Source: Marixanthomonas sp. SCSIO 43207
Lineage (GTDB): Bacteria > Bacteroidota > Bacteroidia > Flavobacteriales > Flavobacteriaceae
DNA length: 64,000 nt
Assembly (NCBI RefSeq): GCF_019904255.1
Contig: NZ_CP063203.1
Location: 1,550,001-1,614,000, forward strand
Direction of reading: 5' to 3'
Below, in pieces: positions 1 through 8,222 of this stretch; within the stretch, counting starts at the first letter, position 1; the number at the start of each line of letters is the position of its first letter. Below the pieces are notes generated by a model, which was not told where the DNA came from, ran no database searches, and saw only the letters and a list, made by a program, of their open reading frames with translations. The translations under genes were made by a program, and so were the position numbers.

Positions 1-1
1 G

Positions 2-757
2 ATTCAAGAAATTGAAGCAGTAGCAAAAGTTTTTGAAAAATATGATGTAAAGGTATATCGTCCCAAAGAGATTACAGATTACAATCAAATATTTACTAGA
101 GATATAGCATTTGTAATTGATAATAAATTTATCAAAGCCAATATATTACCCGATCGTGATCAAGAAATAGAAGCCATTGAGCACGTTATTAATCAAATTC
201 CGAAAGAGAATATTATAAAATTCCCTGAGGGCGCTCATATTGAAGGAGGTGATGTGATGCCTTGGAACGACCACATTTTTGTGGGTACCTATCGAGGCGA
301 TGATTATTCAAAATATATTACTGCACGCACCAATATGAAAGCTGTAAACTATCTACAGGATTTATTTCCGGATAAAAAAGTAAAATCATTTAATCTCAAA
401 AAATCAAATACCGAAGCAAAAGATAATGCCCTGCATCTTGATTGTTGCTTTCAACCCTTAGGAAAAGGTAAAGCAATTATTCACAAAGAAGGATTTCTTG
501 AAGAAGAAGAATATCAATGGTTGGTAAATTTCTTCGGAAAAGAAAACTGTTTTCATATTACCAAAGAAGAAATGTATAATATGAATAGTAATGTATTTTC
601 TATATCTCCGGAAGTGATTATTTCAGAAAAAAACTTTACTCGCCTTAACACCTGGCTACGTGAACAAGGCTTTACTGTAGAAGAAGTGCCTTACGCTGAA
701 ATAGCAAAACAAGAAGGACTGCTGCGATGCAGTACAATGCCATTAATACGAGACTAG
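2..757 (+). CDS. Amidinotransferase / dimethylarginine dimethylaminohydrolase-family enzyme, 5' end cut by window
   Basis: The reading frame is open from the window edge, so about 50 N-terminal residues of a roughly 300-residue family are missing; the ATG/GTG near position 254 is internal. The visible 251 residues carry the landmarks of the guanidino-modifying (arginine deiminase fold) superfamily: FTRD near visible residue 31, EGGD near 81, the catalytic His in HLDCC near 145 and the nucleophilic Cys in RCSTMPL near 243. Such enzymes hydrolyse or transfer the amidino group of arginine derivatives in the cytoplasm. Dimethylarginine hydrolase or a related activity is likely, but the substrate cannot be fixed from sequence alone. 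A second member of the same fold (1692-2624) lies one gene downstream. Confidence 0.85.
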   Translation: MQEIEAVAKVFEKYDVKVYRPKEITDYNQIFTRDIAFVIDNKFIKANILPDRDQEIEAIEHVINQIPKENIIKFPEGAHIEGGDVMPWNDHIFVGTYRGDDYSKYITARTNMKAVNYLQDLFPDKKVKSFNLKKSNTEAKDNALHLDCCFQPLGKGKAIIHKEGFLEEEEYQWLVNFFGKENCFHITKEEMYNMNSNVFSISPEVIISEKNFTRLNTWLREQGFTVEEVPYAEIAKQEGLLRCSTMPLIRD

Positions 758-811
758 TGTAATTTTTAAAGTATTATCTCGACCAACTTTTGATTGTTAA
801 TACACCAAAAG

Positions 812-1609
812 ATGAGATTAATACTAAGTTTTCTACTTATACTTCCTATTTATGAAGTCTTTTCACAAGGCAAGATAGACGCTTTTTACCGTGGTAAAGA
901 CAACGTTACTATTACGGTAGGTGCCGGTTTTGAAAATAATATTGATTATTTAGCCGGAACGAATGAAACAGAAATATCTAGAGAGCTTTATTATATAAAT
1001 CTCTTTGCAGCCTACGGAATTACAGAAAACCTGGACATACAAATTTCATTACCTTATATTGAAATTGATAAAAACAAAAACCTGCAAGATGCCACGTTAT
1101 TTTTGAAGTATAGATTGTTTCAAAAACAGACTTCAAGCGGCATTTTTGAACTAGGTGTAGCAGCTGGTTTTTCTACAAATATATCAGATTATACTATTGG
1201 AGGGCTTAATGATATTGGTCAACAAGCAACTATTATAGATAGCAGAGCAATGGCTCATTATCAATGGCGTTCGGGTTGGTTTACTACATTGCAAAGTGGT
1301 TTCTCATTTAAGCTAGAAGAGGTGCCTAATAGTTTGCCTATTACATTTAAAGCCGGTCAAGCGCTAGAAAAATGGTATTATGATGTTTATTATGATTATC
1401 AACATAGTTTTGGCGGAATTGATTATCTAGAAACACCACCACCTCAAAACTTTCGTCGCTTTGGCGTAAATTATCATAAATTAGGCGGTACTGTATATCG
1501 ATCATTAACCAAAAACTTTGGAATGTATGTAAGTGGTTCCTATGTTTTTGATGGTCGCAATATTTTTCAAGGACCGGGATATGGTTTAGGTCTTGTAGCA
1601 AACTTTTGA
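812..1609 (+). CDS. Outer membrane beta-barrel protein (transporter/porin-like)
   Basis: About 265 residues. The hydrophobic start MRLILSFLLILPIYEVFSQ is a signal peptide ending in the S-Q pair common before cleavage in flavobacteria. The mature part alternates short amphipathic strands rich in Tyr, Phe and Gly and ends in aromatic Phe, as outer membrane barrels do. An in-frame TTG 18 bases upstream also gives an ORF, but the ATG at 812 opens directly into the signal peptide and is preferred. No known substrate motif is seen. Its place between two guanidino enzymes may be chance. Confidence 0.7.
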   Translation: MRLILSFLLILPIYEVFSQGKIDAFYRGKDNVTITVGAGFENNIDYLAGTNETEISRELYYINLFAAYGITENLDIQISLPYIEIDKNKNLQDATLFLKYRLFQKQTSSGIFELGVAAGFSTNISDYTIGGLNDIGQQATIIDSRAMAHYQWRSGWFTTLQSGFSFKLEEVPNSLPITFKAGQALEKWYYDVYYDYQHSFGGIDYLETPPPQNFRRFGVNYHKLGGTVYRSLTKNFGMYVSGSYVFDGRNIFQGPGYGLGLVANF

Positions 1610-1665
1610 CATTTCAACTGAGTTAAATTACGTTGCTTAAAAATAAAAATTCCATATAAAAATCT

Positions 1666-1673
1666 TAATTTTG
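1666..1673 (+). promoter_or_regulatory. Bacteroidota -7 element before ctlX-like gene
   Basis: TAATTTTG fits TAnnTTTG and ends 18 bases before the ATG at 1692. No TTG lies 17-23 bases upstream, so the -33 element is weak or absent. The box also argues that the in-frame TTG at 1671, which lies within it, is not the start codon. Confidence 0.45.
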
Positions 1674-1691
1674 CAGCCAAAATACTACGCT

Positions 1692-2624
1692 ATGCAACAA
1701 ATCACCAATACAATTTTAATGATACGCCCGGTAGCTTTTAGAATGAATGAGCAAACGGCTATAAATAATTATTTTCAAGAAGAAATTGAACTTAAAAACG
1801 CAGAAGTAAATGAAAAAGCACAACAAGAGTTTGATGCTTTTGTAGAAAAGCTACGTGCTGTTGGTGTGAACGTTATAGTTGAAGATGATAAAAAAGAGTT
1901 AGACACTCCAGATTCTATATTTCCTAATAATTGGGTTTCTTTTCATGAAAATGGTGATATGGCCCTGTATCCTTTATTCGCTGAAAATAGACGTAAGGAA
2001 AGACGTGGGGATGTTATAGAGCGTATTGAAAAAGAAGGTTTTGAAATTAAAAATGTAATTGATTATACCGAAGCTGAAAATGAAGGTGTATATCTTGAGT
2101 CTACCGGAAGCCTCATTCTAGATCGTGTTAATCAAAAAGCATATTGTGCGCTATCGCCAAGAGCAGATGAGCAATTGCTAATCGAGTTTTGTGAAGATTT
2201 TGAGTTTACTCCTGTAATTTTTACTGCCAATCAAACCGTGGATGGCAAAAGAGTGCCAATCTATCATACCAATGTGATGATGTGTTTGGGCGAAAATTTT
2301 TCTGTGATTTGCCTAGATACCATAGATGATGCCAAAGAAAAGAAGAATGTAGTCAAGCATTTAAAAGATGATGGAAAAGAAATTATAGCCATATCTGAAG
2401 CGCAAATGCACGATTTTGCCGGTAATATGCTACAGGTGCGTGGCGCCGATGATAAAAAATATTTGGTAATGAGCGCTGCTGCACATAAAAGCTTAACTCA
2501 AGAACAGATTTCAGCAATTGAAAAGCATTGCGAGATTTTAAGTGCAGATTTAACCACAATTGAAACCTGTGGCGGTGGAAGTGCTCGTTGTATGATGGCT
2601 GAAATATTTCTTCCGAAAAAATAA
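1692..2624 (+). CDS. ctlX: Citrulline utilization hydrolase CtlX-family protein
   Basis: 310 residues, cytoplasmic, arginine-deiminase fold. Family marks in order: MIRP at the N terminus, TPDSIFPNNW (substrate loop with the acidic residue) near residue 77, LESTGSLILDR in mid-protein, the His-containing YHTNVMM, and the C-terminal CGGGSARCMMAEIF bearing the nucleophilic Cys. Members are annotated as arginine deiminase-related or CtlX, which acts on the ureido group of citrulline. The ATG at 1692 is chosen because it follows a TAATTTTG -7 box. It converges with the BCCT transporter gene one base away. Exact substrate is inferred only from family. Confidence 0.8.
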   Translation: MQQITNTILMIRPVAFRMNEQTAINNYFQEEIELKNAEVNEKAQQEFDAFVEKLRAVGVNVIVEDDKKELDTPDSIFPNNWVSFHENGDMALYPLFAENRRKERRGDVIERIEKEGFEIKNVIDYTEAENEGVYLESTGSLILDRVNQKAYCALSPRADEQLLIEFCEDFEFTPVIFTANQTVDGKRVPIYHTNVMMCLGENFSVICLDTIDDAKEKKNVVKHLKDDGKEIIAISEAQMHDFAGNMLQVRGADDKKYLVMSAAAHKSLTQEQISAIEKHCEILSADLTTIETCGGGSARCMMAEIFLPKK

Positions 2625-2625
2625 A

Positions 2626-4149
2626 TTACTTTTTAGTATGTAAGGCTAACTCTCTTAGCCATTGAAAAATCATAACTACCATAAATAAACTAAGTGGTAA
2701 TGACGTTATGATAAGCAGTTTTTGCATAGCTGTAAGTACATCGCTATCTGTTTTTGCGTGGCCTAAAAGTACAATACCTACCGAAAAAATAATTAATAAA
2801 ATTCCCCATAAAAAACGTTGTTTTTTGGAAGGGTTTTGGTTTCCACCATCAGTAAACATACTTAATACATAAATTGCAGAATCAACCGATGTAACTAAGA
2901 AACTAACTAGTAAAATTATAACTATAGAGTTTACTAATGAGGTAAAAGGATAGGTTTCAAAAAAAACAAAAATAGATGTAAATACATTATCAAATTCTCC
3001 TGAATAATTACCCCATTCTGTAATCATTTCAAAAGCTGATTGACCAAAAGTTGTAAACCAAAAAAATGTTCCTAAAGCGGGTACAAGCAATACACCAATA
3101 ATTGTTTCCCGTATTGTTCTTCCTTTTGAAATACGAGCAATAAAAATTCCTGTGAATGGAGCCCAAGCCAACCAAAATGCCCAATAATAATAGGTCCAGT
3201 CTGTCAAAAATTGAACCCCCGGATTGTAATCACCTAGAGCCAAACTCATAGGAATAAAGTCTATAATATAGTTATAAAACGCTACAAAAAATTGTTCTAA
3301 AATATGAAGCATGTCACTTTGAAAAAAAACAAAGACCAACAAAGTAATAGTTACGTAAATGTTTAATGTTGATATACGCTTGATTCCTTTTTCAACACCG
3401 CTTAAAGCTGAAATTAAGGCAAGAATTCCTATTCCTATAACCAAGCAAATTATTAATTGATAATTAAATTCTGCCTCAAATAAGTGGTTGAGACCACCTT
3501 TAATTTGGGATGCACCAAGACCTACTGCTGCTACCAACCCAAAGATGGTTGTTAATATAGTCAAGATGTCTATGCCTAATAATATATAGTTTTCTTTGTG
3601 TTTAAAAACCGAAGAAAATGTACTGCTGGTGCGTACTGTTTTATTTTTATGAAAGATTGCATATCCTATAGCCAAGGCAAATACAGCATAAAACGCCCAA
3701 GCGGTAAAACCCCATTGATAAAAAGTGAACTCTAATGCTATAATTTCAGACGAAGAGGAGGTAGAGATTGGTGGGTTTTGTTGCATAAAAACCGGTTCTT
3801 GCACGGCACGTAATAAAATTCCGGCACCCATACCGGCACTGTATAACATAGCAATCCAAGGAAGTTTTTTAAAGGCTGGTTTTTCATGTTCTTTCCCCAA
3901 CCGGTAAGCACCCCAAGGAGATATTGAAATCCCTAAAAGAAGTAAAACACACCCCAAACCTAGGTACAAGTAAAAAGAACCAAAGTAATTACGTACCCAA
4001 ATAGATAGATTTTCAATGGTGTTGTAGGTTTCAACTGTTTTCCAGTATAAGAAAAAGGAAAAAACCAGTAATATCCCCATTGAGAAACAGAGTAACTTAT
4101 GTTTTCTGAAAAAATGTGTACTATTCAAAATAGATTGCTGCTTATACAA
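2626..4149 (-). CDS. BCCT family betaine/carnitine/choline-type transporter
   Basis: 507 residues with about 12 hydrophobic helices. BCCT marks: the glycine-rich GMGAGILLRAVQEPV segment near residue 105 and the aromatic TDWTYYYWAFWLAWAPFTG stretch that lines the ligand box in BetP-like proteins. It imports a quaternary ammonium compatible solute, probably glycine betaine, driven by an ion gradient. The frame starts at TTG (4149); the first internal Met is residue 24, and the residues between are charged and plausible as a cytoplasmic N terminus, so the start is uncertain. It lies 33 bases downstream of the SDR-DUF2867 gene on the same strand. Confidence 0.88.
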   Translation of the reverse strand: MYKQQSILNSTHFFRKHKLLCFSMGILLVFSFFLYWKTVETYNTIENLSIWVRNYFGSFYLYLGLGCVLLLLGISISPWGAYRLGKEHEKPAFKKLPWIAMLYSAGMGAGILLRAVQEPVFMQQNPPISTSSSSEIIALEFTFYQWGFTAWAFYAVFALAIGYAIFHKNKTVRTSSTFSSVFKHKENYILLGIDILTILTTIFGLVAAVGLGASQIKGGLNHLFEAEFNYQLIICLVIGIGILALISALSGVEKGIKRISTLNIYVTITLLVFVFFQSDMLHILEQFFVAFYNYIIDFIPMSLALGDYNPGVQFLTDWTYYYWAFWLAWAPFTGIFIARISKGRTIRETIIGVLLVPALGTFFWFTTFGQSAFEMITEWGNYSGEFDNVFTSIFVFFETYPFTSLVNSIVIILLVSFLVTSVDSAIYVLSMFTDGGNQNPSKKQRFLWGILLIIFSVGIVLLGHAKTDSDVLTAMQKLLIITSLPLSLFMVVMIFQWLRELALHTKK

Positions 4150-4182
4150 TAGTACAAAATCATTTCTGAAATTTTGTATTTC

Positions 4183-5604
4183 TTAATTTCTTGCAATATT
4201 GGTAATCATACCCTTAAAAATAAAATAGTGAAATGGTAACATAGCGTACCAATACAGTCTTCCGAAAAGCCCTTTTGGTCTAAAGGTAGCCGTTTGGTGC
4301 AAAACGTTATTCTCATCAATACAGAAATCTAGCCAAGCTTCACCTGGTACTTTCATTTCAGCAAAAAGTAGCAACCGCTTTTCTTCTTTGTCTGCATACA
4401 ATACTCTCCAAAAGTCTAACGAGTCTCCTGCAGAAATTTTATTGGCGTGAGTGCGCCCTCTTCTTAGTCCTACACCGCCTACAAGTTGATCCATAAAACC
4501 TCTTACTTTCCAAAGCCAATTACCATAGTACCATCCCTTTGATCCACCAATAGACCAAACATTTTCTAATGCTCTTTCTGGATTATCTAAGTTAATAGAT
4601 TGTTCATCTTTTAAACATCCGTATTTAGGTACTTGAATGTAACCTTTTAAGTTGGATAACCGTCCGGCAACTAATGAATCTTTCCAGCTTGATATAACTA
4701 GGTTTTGTTCAATTTTTATGAATGCCTTTTTAATGGCTTCTTCATAAGTAATAGGTTGAATATTTAAAATATCTTGAAGTTTATTGTCTCGTGCCACAAC
4801 CTCATGACGCATGCTGTCAACAAGATTTACAGCCAATTTATAGGTGGTTGACGTTACAAAATACAACCAATAGGATGATAGTCTAGGAGACATAACGGGT
4901 ACAGAAATAATCCAAAGGCGTAATTTTCTAACTTTCGCATATTTTAAAAGCATTTGTTTGTAGGTCAATATATCTGGTCCGCCAATATCAAATGATTGAT
5001 TATAACAATTTTTGTTGCCTAGTACTTCAGATAAAAAAATGATCACATCTCTTATGGCTATAGGTTGAATTTTTATTTTTAACCATTTGGGAGCAACCAT
5101 CACAGGTAGTTTTTCACAGAGGTCGCGTATGATCTCAAATGATGAACTTCCGCTGCCTACAACAATGCCGGCTCTTAAGACGGTAAGGTTATAAGAGCCT
5201 TCATATAAAATTTCTTCTACTTTTTTACGTGATGAAAGATGTTTTGAAAGGTTGTCTTCATTTACAATTCCGCTTAAATATACCACGTGTTGTACATCGC
5301 TTTCTTCTACATATTTATTGAAGTTTTTAGCCGCTTTTGCTTCAAGTTCATCAAAATCTCTGGTTGAAGCGCTCATCGAGTGAATGAGATAATACGCTGC
5401 ATCAATATCTTTGGGAAAACCAAAAGTGTCAACCTCTTTTAAGAAGTCAACTTCATACAGGGTTACGCGTTTACTAGTTTCTGGATCTAAAGAAATTCGG
5501 TTTTTATCCCGCACACAACAAATTACCTCATGACCTTTTTCTAATAAGGCGGGCAAAAGTCTCAATCCTATATAACCGTTTGCGCCGGTAAGTAAAATTT
5601 TCAA
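4183..5604 (-). CDS. SDR-family NAD(P)-binding protein with C-terminal DUF2867 domain
   Basis: 473 residues. The N terminus MKILLTGANGYIGLRLLP is the GxxGxxG dinucleotide-binding turn of an atypical/extended SDR. The Rossmann part (to about residue 290) resembles NmrA-like and complex-I-assembly proteins. The last 150 residues, including RRGRTHANKISAGDSLDFWR and ending LFGRLYWYAMLPFHYFIFKGM, match the DUF2867 region usually fused in this family. Role unknown; redox-dependent or lipid-related functions have been suggested for relatives. It reads toward the BCCT gene and may share a transcript with it. Confidence 0.82.
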   Translation of the reverse strand: MKILLTGANGYIGLRLLPALLEKGHEVICCVRDKNRISLDPETSKRVTLYEVDFLKEVDTFGFPKDIDAAYYLIHSMSASTRDFDELEAKAAKNFNKYVEESDVQHVVYLSGIVNEDNLSKHLSSRKKVEEILYEGSYNLTVLRAGIVVGSGSSSFEIIRDLCEKLPVMVAPKWLKIKIQPIAIRDVIIFLSEVLGNKNCYNQSFDIGGPDILTYKQMLLKYAKVRKLRLWIISVPVMSPRLSSYWLYFVTSTTYKLAVNLVDSMRHEVVARDNKLQDILNIQPITYEEAIKKAFIKIEQNLVISSWKDSLVAGRLSNLKGYIQVPKYGCLKDEQSINLDNPERALENVWSIGGSKGWYYGNWLWKVRGFMDQLVGGVGLRRGRTHANKISAGDSLDFWRVLYADKEEKRLLLFAEMKVPGEAWLDFCIDENNVLHQTATFRPKGLFGRLYWYAMLPFHYFIFKGMITNIARN

Positions 5605-5704
5605 ACCTTTTTTGTTTAAAGATATGTATTAAGTATTAAACATACTTGTAATGCTTCGTTAAATAATAATTTACTACTATCTTTAGATTGTAAAATATAG
5701 CTTT

Positions 5705-5911
5705 ATGAAAGTATTAAAATTGATACTTATTTTGGTTGGTGTGGCACTAATTATTTTTGGATTATACAATGCTTTTGTGCCCCAAGAAGTTGTAGGAATA
5801 GGTAACTTGGAGGTTTCTGCAAAAGAAGGTTTAAGTAATCAAACACTTGCAATGATTGCTTTGGGAGTACTAGCTTTATTAGCAGGAGCTTTTATTAAAA
5901 AAAGAAATTAA
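5705..5911 (+). CDS. Small two-helix membrane protein (DUF3185-like)
   Basis: 68 residues: helix 1 about residues 4-24, a short polar loop with VPQEVVGIGNLEV, helix 2 about 45-63, and a basic KKRN tail, so both ends are probably cytoplasmic. The layout resembles DUF3185-like small proteins, and it parallels the 66-residue protein at 30508-30708. Function unknown. It converges with the next gene with one base between them. Confidence 0.6.
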   Translation: MKVLKLILILVGVALIIFGLYNAFVPQEVVGIGNLEVSAKEGLSNQTLAMIALGVLALLAGAFIKKRN

Positions 5912-5912
5912 G

Positions 5913-6344
5913 TTATAAATCTTCAAGCCGGGTAGGAGTGGCTTTTGCTTTGGCTTTCATTACTTTATTCATAAATTGGTGTGTGGCTTTATCTTTGGTT
6001 TTTGCTTCAATTTTTATAAAATAATTATCTCTATAGATGGAGTATTCTTCAGCTTTTCCTTTGTATAAGGATAATTTGTAATAAGGTATTACTAGTACAT
6101 ATGATTCTAGTAACGAACGAAAACCAACCAAAATTCCTTTTGGTCGCATTTCTATATTGCAAATATTTCGGTTATTGTCTAGAATAAGCAAATTATGTAT
6201 TTGAATACTTGCTTCGGTGATAATCAGCTTTGAAGAGCCAATGCCGCCACTTTGAATACGTTCTTTCCAAGAAAACGGTTTGCCTACCTCTTCATCAATA
6301 GTATTTTTTATTTTTTTATTGTTATATGAAACGTTGAGCAGCAT
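5913..6344 (-). CDS. Conserved hypothetical protein
   Basis: 143 residues, no signal peptide or membrane helix, rich in Lys and Ile. It ends in a Lys/Ala-rich helix. The central part (MRPKGILVGFRSLLESYVLV) looks like a beta-rich cytoplasmic domain. I do not recognise the family. Codon use matches the neighbours and the ATG is clear. It is divergent from argS. Confidence 0.55.
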   Translation of the reverse strand: MLLNVSYNNKKIKNTIDEEVGKPFSWKERIQSGGIGSSKLIITEASIQIHNLLILDNNRNICNIEMRPKGILVGFRSLLESYVLVIPYYKLSLYKGKAEEYSIYRDNYFIKIEAKTKDKATHQFMNKVMKAKAKATPTRLEDL

Positions 6345-6420
6345 GTTTTTCTTTAAAGATACTCAATTTAAAACTTCGATTTTCAAGTTCAACTTAGGTT
6401 TTAATTTCTTATTAAAGAAG

Positions 6421-6428
6421 TATCTTTG
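6421..6428 (+). promoter_or_regulatory. Probable -7 box of argS
   Basis: TATCTTTG fits TAnnTTTG and ends 17 bases before the argS ATG. No TTG is found at the normal -33 distance. Confidence 0.5.
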
Positions 6429-6445
6429 CCCTTAAAATAAAACCT

Positions 6446-8221
6446 ATGCAACTCCAAGAGATTTTAACTGCAGAGATAAAAAAAGCAGTACAATCCATTT
6501 TTGATGCCAACCTAGAGACGGTAGAATTTCAAGCAACTCGTAAAGATTTTGAAGGTGATATCACTGTTGTGGTATTTCCTATGCTTCGTACTGTAAAAGG
6601 CAATCCCGTGCAAATAGGTGAATCAATAGGAGCTTATTTGGTTGATAATGTAGAAGAGGTTTCAAAATTTAATGTAGTAAAAGGATTTTTAAACCTAGTG
6701 TTGAGTGATGCTTATTATTTAAACTTTTTCAGTAACGTGTCTGATTTTTCTTCTTTCGGAAAACAGCCTCAAGGAAAAGATGCTGTATTGGTAGAGTATT
6801 CATCACCAAACACCAATAAGCCATTACATTTAGGACATATTCGAAATATTTTATTAGGTTATTCTGTAGCTGAAATTTTAAAAGCCAGCGGAAAGAAAAC
6901 CTATAAAACTCAAATTATAAACGATCGCGGTATTCATATTTGTAAAAGTATGTTGGCGTGGCAACGATATGGCGATGGTGAAACGCCAGAGTCTAGCGAT
7001 CTCAAAGGTGATAAACTGGTAGGTAATTACTATGTGCGTTTTGATAAGGAGTATAAAAAAGAAGTTTCAGACTTACAAGCATCGGGTAAAACTGAAGATG
7101 AAGCAAAAGCCGAAGCGCCTATTTTAAAAGAAGCGCAGCAAATGCTTCAAAAATGGGAAAAAGGTGATGATGAGGTGGTAGCACTATGGAAAAAAATGAA
7201 CGGCTGGGTGTATGATGGTTTTGAAAAAACCTATGATGCCTTGGGTGTTGATTTTGACAGCTATTATTATGAAAGTAACACCTACCTTCTAGGGAAAGAC
7301 AATATTGAAGAAGGATTAAAAAAAGGCGTATTCTTTAAAAAAGAAGATGGCTCTGTATGGTGTGACTTAACCGATGAAGGGTTAGATGAAAAATTAGTGT
7401 TACGAGCAGATGGTACAGCTGTTTATATGACGCAAGATATTGGTACTGCCATTCAACGTATCAAAGATCATCCAGATGCTAACGGAATGATTTATACCGT
7501 TGGTAATGAGCAAGATTATCATTTTAAAGTCTTGTTTTTAATTCTGAAAAAGTTAGGTTACAGTTGGGCAGAAAATTTATATCATTTAAGCTATGGGATG
7601 GTAGATTTACCTTCCGGAAAAATGAAAAGTAGAGAAGGAACTGTTGTAGATGCAGATGATCTTATTACCGAAATGGCTCAAACGGCTGGTAACATTTCAG
7701 AAGAGTTAGGAAAAATTGACGATTTTACCCAAGAAGAAAAGCAAGCACTCTACAAAACCATAGGATTGGGTGCATTAAAATATTATATTTTAAAAGTAGA
7801 CCCTAAAAAACGTATTCTTTTTAATCCAGAGGAAAGTGTAGATTTTCAAGGAAACACAGGTCCTTTTATTCAATATACCTATGCTCGTATTCAATCGATT
7901 TTAAGAAAAGCAAATTCTGTTTCTGGTTCAATTGATAGTAAAGCTATTACACTACATGAAAAAGAAAAGGGGTTATTGAAGCAGCTACAAATATTTCCTG
8001 AAACCATACAACTGGCTGCTGAAAATTACAGCCCTGCATTAATTGCAAATTATACCTATGACTTGGTAAAAGAGTTTAATTCTTTTTATCAAAATGTTTC
8101 TATTTTAGGAGCTGACCATGAAGTAGAAATACAATTTAGAGTTCAATTGGCAGATGCAGTAGCTAAGGTTATTAAAACCGGTTTTGAGTTATTAGGTATT
8201 GATGTACCAGAACGTATGTAG
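6446..8221 (+). CDS. argS: Arginyl-tRNA synthetase
   Basis: 591 residues, class I synthetase charging tRNA-Arg in the cytoplasm. The HIGH signature is H128-L-G-H131 within SSPNTNKPLHLGHIRN. The KMSKS equivalent is GKMKSREGT near residue 391. An N-terminal Add-1-like domain (about 1-100) and a C-terminal DALR anticodon-binding domain (about 470-591, with QGNTGPFIQYTYARIQSI before it) give the full-length architecture. Its 3' end nearly touches the convergent TonB receptor gene (one base between them). Confidence 0.97.
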   Translation: MQLQEILTAEIKKAVQSIFDANLETVEFQATRKDFEGDITVVVFPMLRTVKGNPVQIGESIGAYLVDNVEEVSKFNVVKGFLNLVLSDAYYLNFFSNVSDFSSFGKQPQGKDAVLVEYSSPNTNKPLHLGHIRNILLGYSVAEILKASGKKTYKTQIINDRGIHICKSMLAWQRYGDGETPESSDLKGDKLVGNYYVRFDKEYKKEVSDLQASGKTEDEAKAEAPILKEAQQMLQKWEKGDDEVVALWKKMNGWVYDGFEKTYDALGVDFDSYYYESNTYLLGKDNIEEGLKKGVFFKKEDGSVWCDLTDEGLDEKLVLRADGTAVYMTQDIGTAIQRIKDHPDANGMIYTVGNEQDYHFKVLFLILKKLGYSWAENLYHLSYGMVDLPSGKMKSREGTVVDADDLITEMAQTAGNISEELGKIDDFTQEEKQALYKTIGLGALKYYILKVDPKKRILFNPEESVDFQGNTGPFIQYTYARIQSILRKANSVSGSIDSKAITLHEKEKGLLKQLQIFPETIQLAAENYSPALIANYTYDLVKEFNSFYQNVSILGADHEVEIQFRVQLADAVAKVIKTGFELLGIDVPERM

Positions 8222-8222
8222 T

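Noticed and set aside
1633-1673. Complete promoter before the ctlX gene
   Set aside because: The only TTG (1633) is 30 bases from the -7 box, outside the 17-23 range, so only the -7 element is claimed.
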